Source of the DNA: Phanerodontia chrysosporium
Lineage: Eukaryota > Basidiomycota > Agaricomycetes > Polyporales > Phanerochaetaceae
DNA: 64,000 bases
Assembly (NCBI GenBank): GCA_001910725.1
Contig: MJGA01000011.1
Location: forward strand, 744,001 to 808,000
Direction of reading: 5' to 3'
The notes under the pieces were generated by a model, which did not search any database, had not been told where the DNA came from, and saw nothing but the letters and a program-made list of their open reading frames with translations. A program made the position numbers and the translations under genes. Positions within the stretch are counted from its first letter, which is position 1; the number at the start of each line of letters is the position of its first letter. Shown one piece after another: positions 21,040 through 33,440 of the stretch.

Positions 21040-22653
21040 GAAAGGGTGAGTCTGTACATATTATACTTGCTGTTCAGTTGGTGTTTTGAATTATAGTCAG
21101 TGTAGCATCATAAAGCACTCTAACCAGTTATGTAGATCTTGTGAATCCATCCAAAAATCTGTCTATAGTTTATTGCATGTCCATATGTCCACTGCACTTT
21201 AACACACCTTATGAGATATGATATCATATATAAGTAATATAATTATTTGTTAAAAGCTTCTCTAAAGGAAGATATAGCTAGTTCACCCTTGCAAGGCTAT
21301 GTATATCCTCAGGTATAATACAGTGCACATGCATGGATGGCTGCTATCATGAACAATTATATCCTGAAAGGGCCCCTCCTTGGTGAGGCTATACAACTAT
21401 ATTCCTTGAAAACTGTGAAATAAATAGATTAAGCTTCATTCACAGCCTCTATTCTGCCGGAATTGCTAACGTTAGTGCTATAGTACAGCAACCATATATA
21501 TTTACTATGCAGATGCCAGCCATACCTTGTATATACAGCTTTAGGCCTATCTATACAAAGAATAGAATAAATATCTAATTTCACATGATATTAAGCATTA
21601 CAGAGCCTTTCCTGCCATAAGAATTTGCTTTACAGTTTATACAAAGTTTGGCAATATATCAGACATTCGTTTCCATATATGTACACCATCCAGAAGCCAC
21701 TGGTAGAGTTGAGGATGCTACTTAATTCATTTCGATTTTAGAAGCAGCAATCGAACCATCGCGCCATGTTGCCTTTCTGGGAAAGTGCGATCAAACTGTA
21801 GCCCAATGGCATACATGGCCGCAGATTATTTGCGCATTTTATTGGGATTTATAGCGCACCCCTGAGTGTATTAAGGTGCTGATACTTCAGAAAAGACCCC
21901 AACTAATGGCAGTGCTTAGTCATATCGTTTCATGTATGTAAAGACATATTGGTGGTGCCCTAGGTGTTGTTACGTATATGAAACAATTTTACACCCCAGC
22001 GCTTAGGTGGGTTTTTGGCCGAAACATTATTTTGTAGCTCAATGTTCAGCTTCCTAATGCTTAGTTTGCGCACCAAAAAGCGGAGGTTGTAGCGCTGCAT
22101 GAGATTGTAGACGAGGTGAGTGTCACGCAGCGCTGGGGTTTGGTGATTTGACGTTGCTAATTGTCTGCTTGCATTGGAATGCTTAGTCTCGCTACTTTGT
22201 TGCCGAGAGGCGGATTTCGGCTGCGGGCAGTAGTCGCACTTGGTGGGCCGCTGGCAGAGGCTCGTGCCCTGCTCGCCGGGTCCTGCAGGCGGCGACGACT
22301 GGGAGGCCGCGCGCAAGGGTGTGGCTGCATCAGAACGCGATTGTCATGCAGAACCCGACCTCTGCGGCGGAGCTGAAGACTGGCTGAAATCTTGCTTGAG
22401 CGTGATGCAGTGACGGCGTTGACAAAACAGCTCACCATCACAGCAGAGCCACAGCAGTCGTGAGTCAACGGCGGCTGCTGCCTCACTGCCGGCTCGCAGC
22501 TCCACCACAACAGGCGGAGCGAGACAAAGCAAAACAAGCGGATCAAGACACAGAGGAAAGGAGTACATGACAGGCTCATGGATTAGTGTAACAACGAGAC
22601 CAGTAATGTAAGAGAAGATGCAGAGGAAGGCTAGCAATACACAGGAGCGATCA
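21040..22653. other. Non-coding stretch before the DIRS element
   Basis: AT-rich to about 22100, then GC-rich low-complexity sequence that probably belongs to the 3' non-coding part of the DIRS element. No recognised gene. The DIRS terminal repeats could not be identified by eye. Confidence 0.4.
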
Positions 22654-23640
22654 TCAGGGGTTACAAGCATGTCTACGTATGAATGCATCCATGGAGGTAT
22701 GAAGGAGTTGCATGCGAGAGGCAGTAAAGGAGTTAGAAATGAAAAGGGGCAAGATGCTGTCTACCTTGCGCCAATACTCGAGGAAGACTTGTAACTTCCA
22801 GCCGCCGAGTACCTGGACAATGTTGGGTGGTACACCCCGCAGCAGGAGCTCGGTAGTGCCGCCAATGCGAAAGCAGTACCCGAACAGCAAGCCCAGGCCA
22901 GTGCTGTCCCAGATCTCGTTGCAACAAGACAGGAACCAGTCGCACATCATCGGCATCCAGCCATTTGCGGTTTTGAATGCAAAGAATGGCGCATGGTCGG
23001 AAATGCTGCTGTTCATGATGCGATGGTGCTTGAGAGCAGAAACGGGTGATGTTAGGTCGTCAATGTCAGTGAACGTGAAGAGGGCCCTGCGGATTGAAAT
23101 GGTCTTGGTGAAAGGCACCGGGAGAATCGCGTAGCTATGAGAAGCAGGCAGTGAGTGAAACTGTAGGCTGGCCGATTTCGACATGTACCATTCCGGGTTG
23201 AACTTGTCCGCCGAGGGAATAACTAGCTCCTTGAGTCTGAGCAGATGTCAGCAAAGAAACAACGGAATGGTGACACTGTACCGACGACAGCCCCAAAAGG
23301 CACAACATGCCACGGCATACACGACCGCGTCAAAGGAATTCGACAGGTCAAGACACCCCCGCAGCATGCACAGGTGCTCGAACGTGACCAGGGGACGATT
23401 GTCCCTCCCGGGTGGTACTCCTTTGAGGACTGCCTTGCAAACCGCGTGCAGCATTTTCCCTCCGAGCCACAGGGTGCCGTTCAGCGAGTGCCAGAAGGTC
23501 AAACCGGCGACCCACATATCGACCATAGACCTACTGACCACGCCGTGCCACTGGGCAACGAACAATGTCAGTAGGTGATCGCTGGCCAGCATGCGCGCTT
23601 CCTCGGGCACATTCTGGCAGTCGCAAAATTGCATGAACTG
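22654..23640 (-). pseudogene. DIRS-type tyrosine recombinase
   Basis: The N-terminal core-binding part has DCQNVPEEARMLASDHLLT, MVDMWVAGLTFWHSLNG and CMLRGCLDLSNSFDAVVYAV. The catalytic part has GCRR with ELVIPSA (first Arg), then GYCFRIGGTTELLLRGVPP (box II Arg) and VQVLGGWKLQVFLEYWR (nucleophile Tyr). A 45-nt intron, 23237-23281, with a CTGAC branch motif joins GCRR to LKELV; reading through it gives a stop. The residue normally His in GHSFRIGG is Tyr here, which should impair catalysis. Confidence 0.8.
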
Positions 23641-23959
23641 CAGGAGACCAGCGCCGTAGTTCTTTCATATTCCTGGTTTGAGGGAGAGGTGCATGACCTC
23701 ATGTAGTTTGACGGTTACAGGTGTAGATACTGAAGAGCTGGAGGATGCACGAAACTGCATCCCAAACAGTGTTGTCCAGGACCCGAGGCAGTCTTCGGCG
23801 AGGACGTGGGGATGATACGTAGAAGGCAGAATTTTGTTGGAAGCGCTGGGCTTCTGTGGCTTGCACTGCGAGGAGGTTTGCGACAGGGTCCCAGCATTGC
23901 GCCGAGGCCCATCCTCCTGCAGGATATCTGCATGCACAGACGTAGATGGTGTCAGCATG

Positions 23960-24410
23960 CTAAACATGGTGAAGGAATGTGGTGAGCTCCTCAGGGAGCA
24001 TGATGGGGGAAAGAGGAACCGCGGAGGAGTCCAGCATGCCGCGAGATACAGGATCCGCCACGTTGGTAGACGTGGAGACATACTCTAGAGTGACATGGAT
24101 ATTGAGGGACATGCAGACAACCTCAGCGCGCCGGATTGTGGCGTTCACCCGGTAGTCGCGGCTGCGTCCACGGTTGAAGGCGCCCACAACGCCCATGTTG
24201 TTGCTGTGGATCACGAGGCTGCAGTCCTGCAACCTCAGCTGCTCCAGGCATAGAATAGCAACCTCGACGGCGACTATTTCTGCCCAGCCGATGTCGTAAT
24301 GGTTAGACTTCCACCTGTTGCGCAGTTTCCACGCATCATACACCCTGCCAATGACAATGCCTATGCCTCAGCTAGTGGAGGCGTCAACCGAGATGTCCAT
24401 GGCTAGAGAA
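23960..24410 (-). pseudogene. DIRS RNase H domain
   Basis: MDISVDAST near 24405, YDAWKLRNRWKS, WAEIVAVEVAILCLEQL, LVIHSNNMGVVGAFNRG and STSTNVADPVSRG give the RNase H fold order with its Asp/Glu sites. The usual Asp in the third motif is Ser-Asn-Asn here. A TGA or TAG breaks the N-terminal link. Confidence 0.7.
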
Positions 24411-24515
24411 GAACTACGAGGGGCGAGCGCACGGTAGAGGCCAGGAACGCAAAGCATGTCGCGCCACCAGGTGCAAGTTGCTCAGGAGAGAGCGCGGCAC
24501 CCACAGCGCCGTGTG

Positions 24516-25720
24516 TCAGTTGGGGAACTTGGCGAAGAAGGCGGAGAGGCTGGTTAAGTACAAGCGCCCCTGCAGGTAGACAAAGGAGATGTGGGACAGA
24601 GTGCCATTCAGAGATATGACTGCGCATTGGGAGATGCACTTCCTGGTCTCCAAGTCACCGAGGAAGGTCTCGAACTTGGCAAGGTACTTCACCCACTTCT
24701 CCTCTGCCAGCAAGACTGTGTGCGCAGGCAGGTCCCACAAAAACCTGAGGTAAACGATAGTGAATCCAAAGTCGAAGCATTTGCTCACCTTCCACGGCAT
24801 GCCCAGAGACTCGGTGATGTCGAAGATGTCTTGGACGGTATGCGCGTACACCCAGCCGCCAGCGTCGTCAACACCAACAGGTTTGCGCACATTCACTATA
24901 TTATCAACCCACTTCCTAATGAGCCAGATGCCACGAGAAGCCAGGACATCGACAATGGCGTCCATAACCACACCCTGCAGGTCAGTCCCAGAAGTGATGC
25001 CGAACGGGCACATGTGGTCGATGTAGAAGGTGCCGTCCTCATATTGGATAACCAGCCAAGGCTTGTGCTTGGGGTGAATGGAAATGTTTCAGAAGGCGGA
25101 GTCGATGTCGAGCGAGCATGCCTGCGAACCAGGCTTGCATGTTGCAACCTGCCGAGAACATGTCAGACCCATCACACACGACGTGCACGACACGGAGATC
25201 GAGGATTGGCATCTGTGCCCATAGCTGACGGCGCACACATGCGCATCCAATGCAGCTGAACAAGGCTGATGCGCGGGCACACGCCCCAGTGCAGCCAAAA
25301 ACAACAGCCTTGGCTATTCGTGCACAGGCACTTGCCCCAGTGCAGCCGGAAAGAAGGCCAATGTGCAGGCACTCGCTCTAGCGTGGCCAGCCAGCACAGG
25401 CACTCGCCCCGGTGCAGCAGAAGACAACGACTCACAATTTCGGCGAAGGCAACAGCTGTTCCCCACTGAGTTGGGAAGTCGTCAGGATCAATCCACATGT
25501 TGACGGAGATTCCAGCCTTGTTCACGTAAGAGCAATCTTGGACGAGCCGAAACTGCCCCGGAGCGCCAGCTTTCTCAACGACGGAAAGAGGAGAGGAGAC
25601 AAAAGGGGAGCGTAGCACCTCTTCAACTCTGGTGCGGGTATAAGGGCCGGACATGCGGCTGAGGGCAACCTGTTCACCAGCGTATGCAGAGATAAAGTCC
25701 ATGTGTGCACCCCCAGAAGC
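24516..25720 (-). pseudogene. DIRS reverse transcriptase
   Basis: The N-terminal part, about 25720-25436, reads SPLSVVEKAGAPGQFRLVQD and CSYVNKAGISVN (fingers). The 287-nt intron follows, then CKPGSQACSLDIDSAF (first catalytic Asp), KHKPWLVIQYEDGTFYIDH, CPFGITSGTDLQGVVMDAIV, and KWVDNIVNV in place of the x-V-D-D box. The second catalytic Asp is therefore Asn. The thumb continues to about 24516 (FFAKFPN). There is a stop just after SAF near 25099 and a frame change nearby. Confidence 0.8.
25149..25435 (-). other. 287-nt intron in the DIRS RT with internal tandem repeats
   Basis: On the minus strand GTGAGT follows FAEI(V) and a terminal GGCAG precedes the ACSLDIDSAF block; removing the segment joins the two RT parts in frame. 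The intron holds four degenerate copies of CTGCACTGGGGC(A/G)AGTGCCTG, at about 25265-25425. Other introns here are 45-60 nt, so repeat growth probably lengthened it. Confidence 0.65.
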
Positions 25721-25819
25721 ATGGTTAGCAGGAGTAACAATGCAAGAAGGGTCGGGCCTGTCAGAGATAAAGAAGCCAGAGCGTAAACGAAGTGGCAGAT
25801 CAGGATAGCGGTCAAGAAT

Positions 25820-27173
25820 GCCAAGCTCGCGGAGCATCGACTCGAAGACGTTCATGTTGTATGGAGTTATGATGTGCTCACACTCAGAGGCATTGCTTAG
25901 ATGCAGCAGTATGGTCGGCGGAGTCACAGAATGCGCAGGCGTGCCCCTTGGAGCCGGGGCAGGAGTTGCTGCAAGACCGAGAGCCGATGTTCCACAATGT
26001 GCAGAGGACGTGTCGAGTGTTGGCCGCGCTGATGAGCTGGCCGTCGCAGAAGACGCTAAAGGTGGGCTTCCCACTGGGGAGCTCAGTGCGATGGCACTGG
26101 TGCGCGGTGTGACCAGCAACGGCGCAGACGAGGCAGAGGAGTTCACGGTCACGAAAGGAACTGTCGCACCCATGTGACCCGGACACATTGCTGGTGCTGC
26201 TGTCTGCACACATGTCTCCAGCAGCGCACTCATACGGGTGAAAGCGTGCCGAACTGAGTGCACCCCTTGCAGCAGAGACCGCCGACCGCGCCAGCTGTTC
26301 GAGCAGACGCCAAGTGTACTTCTGCTGCACGTCGCAGAAGTGCCTGACGTAGGCATCGTCACTAGGCGAAAAATTTCTTTGGCACCCAAAGCTGACAAAG
26401 AAGGTGCACCGAATGTTGATGTTAAACTCCAGAACGGCAGGGAAGTTTTCGGCAAAGTTCTCGACCCGCGACAGCCAGTGGTAGTGAGATTCCCAGACAG
26501 CCAGAGCTGCGACATCCAGGTAACTGTCACGCAAGATGTCGAGGAAGTGCTGATATGCATCGTGTCACTCATCAGGCATGAGAGCCGTTTCGGCTGGGAA
26601 TGCGGAAACATCGAGCACCCGGTACTCAACGCCAGTATCATCAGTGTACTTCGAGTTCTTGTACTTAATTGGATGGTCTGCCAAGTCGCGTAGCACTGCC
26701 GTGGTACAAGCCAAGAGCGGCAGGTGATACCAGTTGAGCAGTAACTGCTGAAGTCGGGGGTCGGGCTTCGACTTCATGCTGGCGAAGAAGCTTCAGGACA
26801 TTACCCCGGGGTTCAAACTGATCAGAGGAGCTGCAGCTCCGGTCTGGCGAGGAGCTGGGATCGTGGGCAGGGCGGGAGCAGCAATTGGGGTGGCTGCCAC
26901 ACGACCATGACCGGGTCTAACTCCCGAGACCCCGGCTGTATGCACATCGTACTGCAGCAACTAGTGCACAGCCGTGCTGAGCTCGGGGGAACCTGAAGTG
27001 GCGATGTAAGCAATTAGCCACTGCAAAACCTGCTCCTCATCGTCATTCTCTGGAGTGGGGGGGCGCGTCCTGCTCTGCCCTCCGCTCAGCAATGCTGCAC
27101 CCCCGCCCAATCCAGCTGCCAACCTTCCAGCCCCATTATATGCAGCCTCATCCCGCTCGTCCAACCCCCTCAC
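25820..27173 (-). pseudogene. DIRS Gag-like protein
   Basis: The N-terminus is DE/Gly-rich, then PTPENDDEEQVLQWLIAYIA near 27050, a Pro/Ala-rich linker, MKSKPDPRLQQLLLNWYHLP near 26777, HHWLSRVENF-like and VQQKYTWRLLEQLARS near 26320. Two zinc-knuckle-like clusters lie near 26130 and 25930 (C-LV-C-x4-H-x4-C in LLCLVCAVAGHTAHQC, and CAFCDSADHTAASKQC). Three or four stops interrupt it. It leads into the RT through an aspartate/proline-rich segment (ESMLRELGILDRYPDLPLRL). Confidence 0.65.
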
Positions 27174-29773
27174 TCCCCTGGGTGGTTCCGCTCCACTACC
27201 GGGACAGCCTCTCTGCTTCTCACGTTCTGCCCCATCGAGAAATTCAGCCGGAGGAGATGTTGCGCGCTGAGTGCCGCCGACACCCCCGAAAAAGGTGTTT
27301 ATACCGTGTTCTCTGGTTCCGGGGGGTCTAGCGTGATCAACTATGTCTTGTGTAAACTAAAAGTTGACTACCGAAGGTACAGCGAAGCTCGTATTGCTTT
27401 GAGGAGCGAGCGAGGGAGTGATGCAAGTGAAGGCAAGAGGATAGTTGAGAACATCTCGACTTTCCTCTTTCGGCTCCCTCACTTAGTAAGCACTTGTTGT
27501 GCCTCTTGTTCACTTGCTGTTCGCTCACTGTTCGCAGCCCAACGACACCCACCTCCTCTATTTTTGCTTTTCCCCACTCTGAAAGCTCATCCAAGGTGCA
27601 CAGTATGCATCCAGTGTATACACATGCTCCACATAGTGTATACATACATGTTTGAGCCCTGTGCAGGCTCTGTACCATGAAGGGACATCAAGTTAGACCT
27701 GAAAATAAATATATTTCGTTATTTTCCTCTGTTTTCAGGAATGGGCCCCTTTGGACCCACAGTGCACTTCGTCCATGTGGCCTGGAAACCCACGTGGGCA
27801 GCCCACATGTCTGTTAGCCGAAGGCGAAGGCTAGCACACACAACATTGATGACTCAGCAGGTATCCTGGCTCAAAGTAGAGCTATCACTGTAAGCTCTTT
27901 GGAGTGTGGTATATAGCCCTATAAATCGACGAAAAATGCGCATATAATCGTCACCATATAAATATAGTGTCATGCACTCGCCATTAACCCCTGTAAACTG
28001 ATGGCCCTTCCCAATATGGCAATCTTCACCTTGATCTGCTTCTAAAGGTAATAATATCTATACCTTCATTGTTCCACATGATATATTGCTACATATATTC
28101 TAGTGAACTTCACCATAATGTGGCTGCAGACACATATATGTCATGTATGTCAGGTAAGGCCTACAGTGAATATTATTTGATAAGTCAATTTTATATTTGT
28201 AGGTCTCTTTACAATGCATGACAATTGCTCAATATATTCATATATACTCACGCGGTATGTGTACTATATATTAAGTATTCGCTCAGGTTAAATCTACTCT
28301 CTATATAGTAAAACGGGCTAATTCGCAAAAAATACCATAAATAATTATATTTACAGAGAATAGTAGCTCTACGTTATATGTACAACTCTATATATGCTTC
28401 ATGAGCTGCAAATAGATGTATACATAATATACATGTGTGTGTATTCGGCCTAGAACACCTAGAGCAAGATGATCACTGCAGTCCACCTAAGTGGGCGTTT
28501 GATATAGGTACATCCACTACTTTGATCCCTTGCCATCCACCTCAATACACCTAATAACCCTCAATATATATACATACTCTGAATTCCCTTATTAAGCTCT
28601 GCCCATTGATATACTATACATGCTATTGTGGCTACATTTGAGATTGGGCCTATATAAAGCCTGATGTAAGTGCTCAACATTGAGCATGCTGGTGAACAAT
28701 GAGCTCAAGACATAGCATGTTTTCATAGATACCAATAGGTAGCCCAAGATCTATAGTCATGCTATATACAAGGGCATGTTCTGAAGCACAGTATAAAAGG
28801 CTATAAAAATCAAGAAAGATTTACTTCAAAGTTTGTAATGAACCCTAACCTCAGATTGATGGCCAAATCTAATGGGACTACAACAAAAGTTCCCACACCT
28901 TCAGCCAAAGTTCGCAACGGTGTACAAAAGCTTCAAAGTGCTCAGTCACTGAAAGAATGATTTTTCATTTACATTCAGAAATTGTAATACATTCACATTT
29001 GAACAAACTTCAGTAATGTACATTTCATATTACATACAATATGGCACATAGTGAAGATAACTGCTGGAAGCAATGGAGGTTTAGTGGTGCTAGTGTGGAG
29101 ATTACACTTGTGATGCCATTTGCAATAATAAATATTGCTGATGAGTATCCTTCACTTTAGTTATATTGCACTATATTGACTTTATCAGTGTTCACAACAC
29201 TCAATATTACAAAGAAGTCCATCCACAGATAGACTCCGACCTGCAAATGCAGGTACCTGGCATGGAGTTGTCACAATCTGGATTTGCATGGATTCTTTCC
29301 CACAAATCACTTGTACCTGAAGGTTACATATTTGTGGGTTGGCAGGTCACCTGCAGGTCTTAAGGATTAGCTATAGCTTTATTGTTGAATAGATCACACA
29401 TTGTAACAGTAGACAGAGTATATTATGTTTTTTTTACTATATCTCATTGTCAGAATTACTGTCTAAAGCTGGCATACTACCATCCAAGCTGCCATTCTGG
29501 TGTTGTATCGATGACTGTGCCACTAAGTTCGACAAAATTCTGAATATAATCAGAGTATTGGCCATAAATAATACCAAGACTGCTGGATCATTTATTGCAG
29601 TGCATGGCTTTTTGCCAAGTGTATAGAGGTATGACAGCTGCTCCGATGACACTACATAAATGTAGTGGGGGTGGATATTGGCCAAGCTGAGTAGAATCCA
29701 CCCTCAAATGTGCCGAATAACATATAGCCTGTACTGACCAAGTCAATATGGCACTAGTAGGATTATACAGTCT
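27174..29773. other. Spacer, nothing assigned
   Basis: GC-rich to about 27700, then strongly AT-rich with many ATATA runs. Only chance reading frames; no recognised gene, tRNA or repeat family. Confidence 0.5.
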
Positions 29774-30202
29774 TGTTGTCATTCTGAGGTGACCCACCTT
29801 AGACGCAGGGTGGCATACCATAAAAGGCATGCATTGGTAATAATCACCATTCTCTGATCTTTATTCTTACCCATGTTATCTTATCTGAGTTGTTTGCCTT
29901 TATAAATCACAAAACCCACATTTTATTTTCTCTTTTGTAGTTACTAATACATATATAAATTCGTAGTTACTTTCCTGCTGAATGCTATTGTTCGTTCACT
30001 ACATCTCAACTCTGCTCGATATTACAAGAGATTATAAGCCCCGTGCTGTAAAGAGCACACACGACGATCACCACTCTTTGCAGATCCAGTGCTGATCAAA
30101 CTCTCATCTCTGTCAATCCAGTGCTGATCAAACTCTCATCTCTGTCAATCCATTGTGGATCAAATCTAAGCATCTACATCTCGCGATTATCGCTCTGTCA
30201 GT

Positions 30203-31108
30203 ATGACATCAGACACGTCCAGTGTATACATCAAACCTTTGAAGTGGCCCGAGAATTACTTTTCATGGCAGGTGCAAGAACATAATATTTTGACCGATCT
30301 CGGTTATATTGACTATGACCTCAGTCACAAGATATGCCATGCAACTGATGCTGCAGAGCAAGCGACATTCGACCATGCAGACCGAAAAAGTGCTTAGCAC
30401 AACCTGCCTCTGCTGCGCACCCTCATTAGTCACACATATCGTATTATTCACTACATTCAAATCAGCGTGGAACATGCTCAAGTCTATCTATGCCGCGCAA
30501 GGCACTATGGCCAAAATCACAGCAAGCAAAAAGCTCCAAAAGTACCAAATGGGGGAGGGAGCAGACATGGAAGGGGAATTGAAGAAGATAAAGCAGTTGA
30601 TGGAGGAAATTACCCTTTTTGGCGATATGGTTGCCAATTCAGACTTTACCTATTAAATTCTTTTTGCTCTTCCCTCTTTCTGAAACACGTTCATTATGTC
30701 TTGTCACAGCATCACAACCTCGTCAAACCTCACCAGTCGAATTCTGCCCAAAGAACGCCGCCGCAAGGAGTGCGACATGTCCTCCATGGCATTTGTTGCT
30801 TGCCAGTACCCAAAAAAGTCCAAATTCTGCAAGGGTGTCTGCTGCCATGGATGCAAAAAGGAAGGTCACATCAAATCTGAATGCCGATCTGATAACAACC
30901 AGAAGTCTGGCTTTAGAGGCAAATCTTTGTGCGCACATGTCGCTGTAACCGCAGAGACCAACAGTGATTTTTACATGTTCACCACAATAGAAGAAGTTCT
31001 CCATAACATGTGCACTCTCCTGGTTAAGGGGAAAGTCTGGCTCAGCGATTCTACCACCGAGCACTACATTGTACATAATCGCAATGCATTCAGCAATTAT
31101 ATTGAAAC
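30203..31108 (+). pseudogene. Copia-3 gag and protease start
   Basis: It starts at ATG 30203 (MTSDTSSVYIKPLKW, then NYFSWQVQEHNIL, a typical copia Gag N-terminus). After a frame change near 30390 it reads KSAWNMLKSIYAAQGTMAKI and LQKYQMGEGADMEGELKKIK. A zinc knuckle follows near 30840 (CHGCKKEGHIKSEC). The protease-like WLSDSTTEHYIV lies near 31040, then the LTR-B insertion. Several frame changes. Confidence 0.8.
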
Positions 31109-31795
31109 TGTTGCAGAGCAGGGACTCGACGCTACATGAGGGAGGATGGATGGGGACAACGACGACTAGGCGTAGTGGAGCAAATTACGCGGTGACAAAT
31201 TAACTTGTGCAGCTGTCTGTATTGACCAAGATATATTAGCAATGTATACTACAATATAAACAATGGTCTTACCTGTTTGTATTGACCAAGAGGTCAAGAT
31301 GATAGACAGAAGCAAGAAGTGCTATTCTTATATACACCAGTACTCTAAAGCAGGCTGTATGGTTACATAAGCTGATGGGCAGTACTCAGCATAGCTGGTG
31401 AGACTATGATGCGGACTGCGTGGCGAGGCTATACTGGCGCTGTGTCATGAGGCTGCATCAGCTGGCTGTGTTCCAAGGCTGCATCAGGCTGAGGCTGTGT
31501 CAACAGGATGATAGCTCGGAGTATCTCGGCGAGGGGAGTCATTAGAGATGACAGTACCTCCTTGGTGATCCAGAGAACCGGTTGCAAGATAGACCGAGGC
31601 AGTGTCTGAGCATACAGCAGGATGCGCTGGTGTTTATGGGTGATGCGCCATTAGGGCGCTGGCACTGGGTGGCCAGGCGCTGAGTGTGGGTGGTTAGGAC
31701 TCCAAACAGCACAAGGGCTGCTCGCTCGTTGGTTTAATCAAGGAAAATAGCTAAGAATCGGCGAAAAATAGGGCTATGCTGTTATATCTGTGACA
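31109..31795 (-). repeat. Solo LTR-B in copia-3
   Basis: 687 bp. In the minus sense it starts TGTCACAGATATAACAGC and ends GCTCTGCAACA. The intron-like duplication is present (31210-31290). Flanks GAAAC and GAGCC differ at two of five bases, so the duplication has decayed or the boundaries recombined. Confidence 0.85.
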
Positions 31796-33440
31796 GAGCC
31801 CCCAACCACACAGTCATTGGTGCAAGTGTCTGCAAGGCCTTAGACTGTGGTGACATGCATATTACCTTCAATACAAAGCAGGAGGAAATCTCTGTCAAGC
31901 TCACTGATGTCCTACACATGCTGGACATGGAGTTCAATCTTTTGTCCCTCAATCGCCTTGCTAGCACAGGTATGACCTTCATCAGCACCGGTCCGGACTT
32001 GTTCATCAAGGACTGCGATCAGATGATCTGCCACAACCAGCGGGTCGAACATCTTTATTACATGAATATGAGACTTTGGTACCTGGCATGATCTCAAGCA
32101 CTCACTGTGCACACTGCACGCACTTGATATGAATGGCACTGTGCTCTGGAACATATTAATCACTAGCAGCTGCAGGAAATTCATCACAAGGACCTTGTAG
32201 AAGGCATGGAAGTCGATATCTCCTCAGACATCGACATTGACTGCGACGCCTGCATTCAGGCCAAGCACTTGCAAGCGCCATTCTTCAATACCGCCGCTGA
32301 TCTTGCCCTATCTGTGGGCAATCTTGTCTTCTCAGACATCTGGGGCCTGGCGCGCATCGTCTCTTTGCAGGGTAATACATACGTCATTACATTCACTAAT
32401 GCTGCTTCGCGCTACGTCATTGTTTTCTTTATGAAATACTGTGATGCCACCCTCAATCACTTTAAAAAGTATGAAGCATTCCTCGAGCATTATCTCAATA
32501 TGAACATTAAAACGGTTCACATTGACAATGCGAAGGAGTACACTCAAGGCCAGTTTCGTAACTATGCCGCCTCTCGCAGCATTCTTGTCTGCACCATGGC
32601 ACCATATTTCCCTTTGCAGAACGGCATCACTGAATGACTCAACCCCACTTTCATGAAGTGCATGTGCGCCATGCTGATCATGCATGACCTGCTGAAATTC
32701 CTTTAGCAGAAGGCCTGGGCATATGCCACCTATTCCAAGAACTGCACACTGACACGCACTTGCGATTTCACGCCCTACGAACTATTTCAGGGTTATCACC
32801 CTGATATCAAGGATGCGCAAGAATCTGGCACACTCTGTTGGGTCCTCATGCCTGAAAATCGTCACTCGAAGCTCGAACCAAAGTCTGAGCACTACATCTT
32901 CACTGGGATCTCGGACAACAGTGCTGGCTAGAGGTATTTCGTCCCTGGCATGCACCAGATCCTCGTTTCTCGTGATGTCATTTTTGAGCGCAAGGCTGAA
33001 CCACCTCGTAGCATCCCCTTCACACTTGAGGGGGAGAGTCTGACACCTTCCCAAGCCAAATCGTCACTGCCTTTCTGTGTCAAGATGTCACCGCTATCAG
33101 CATCAGTGCCTCAAGTGCCCGACTCTTTGAAGGTACTCAAGGCTGAACCACCTGCTACGACAGTCAAAACGTGTTCCCCCTCAATCGCAACTTCTCTCTC
33201 GACATCCTCTAGCATTCCCCCTGACTCTACGTGCAAGTTCGATTGCAACACACCTCACATCAAGTGCAAACGTCTTCACCAGACCAGAACTATCGCTCCG
33301 AAGTTGACGGATCACAACGCTAGCACTCACGTCCATATTTACTTTGCAGTACACAGAGATTGGGACCACTCGTCCTCTGTTGAAGAGTGTAAGGCATGGG
33401 ATAATTGGTCACAATGGCATGCCACCATGGATGCTGAAAT
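31796..33440 (+). pseudogene. Copia-3 integrase
   Basis: After the protease tail (NLLSLNRLAS near 31950) come DCDACIQAKHLQAPF near 32236 (the zinc-finger C..C end), FSDIWGLARIVSLQGNTYVI, VHIDNAKEYTQGQF near 32517 (catalytic Asp), FPLQNGITE near 32610 and FTPYELFQGYHP near 32770. GILVSRDVIFERK-like sequence follows near 32960. Stops lie at 32635 (TGA), about 32706 (TAG) and about 32931 (TAG). The ending is acidic/Ser/Thr-rich. Confidence 0.8.

Larger units (their letters stand above)
22654..27173 (-). mobile_element. DIRS/Ngaro-type retrotransposon (Gag, RT, RNase H, tyrosine recombinase)
   Basis: The minus-strand order Gag (27173-25820), RT (about 25750-24516), RNase H (24410-23960) and tyrosine recombinase (23640-22654) is that of tyrosine-recombinase retrotransposons. 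These integrate through a YR, not a DDE integrase. Frame changes, stops and substituted catalytic residues show a decayed copy. Two spliceosomal-type introns are visible, at 25149-25435 and 23237-23281. Outer borders are coding limits only. Confidence 0.85.

Noticed and set aside
25262..25435. CRISPR-like array of GC-rich repeats
   Set aside because: Repeats are degenerate, spacers are not unique or even, and the segment is an intron in a eukaryotic retrotransposon.
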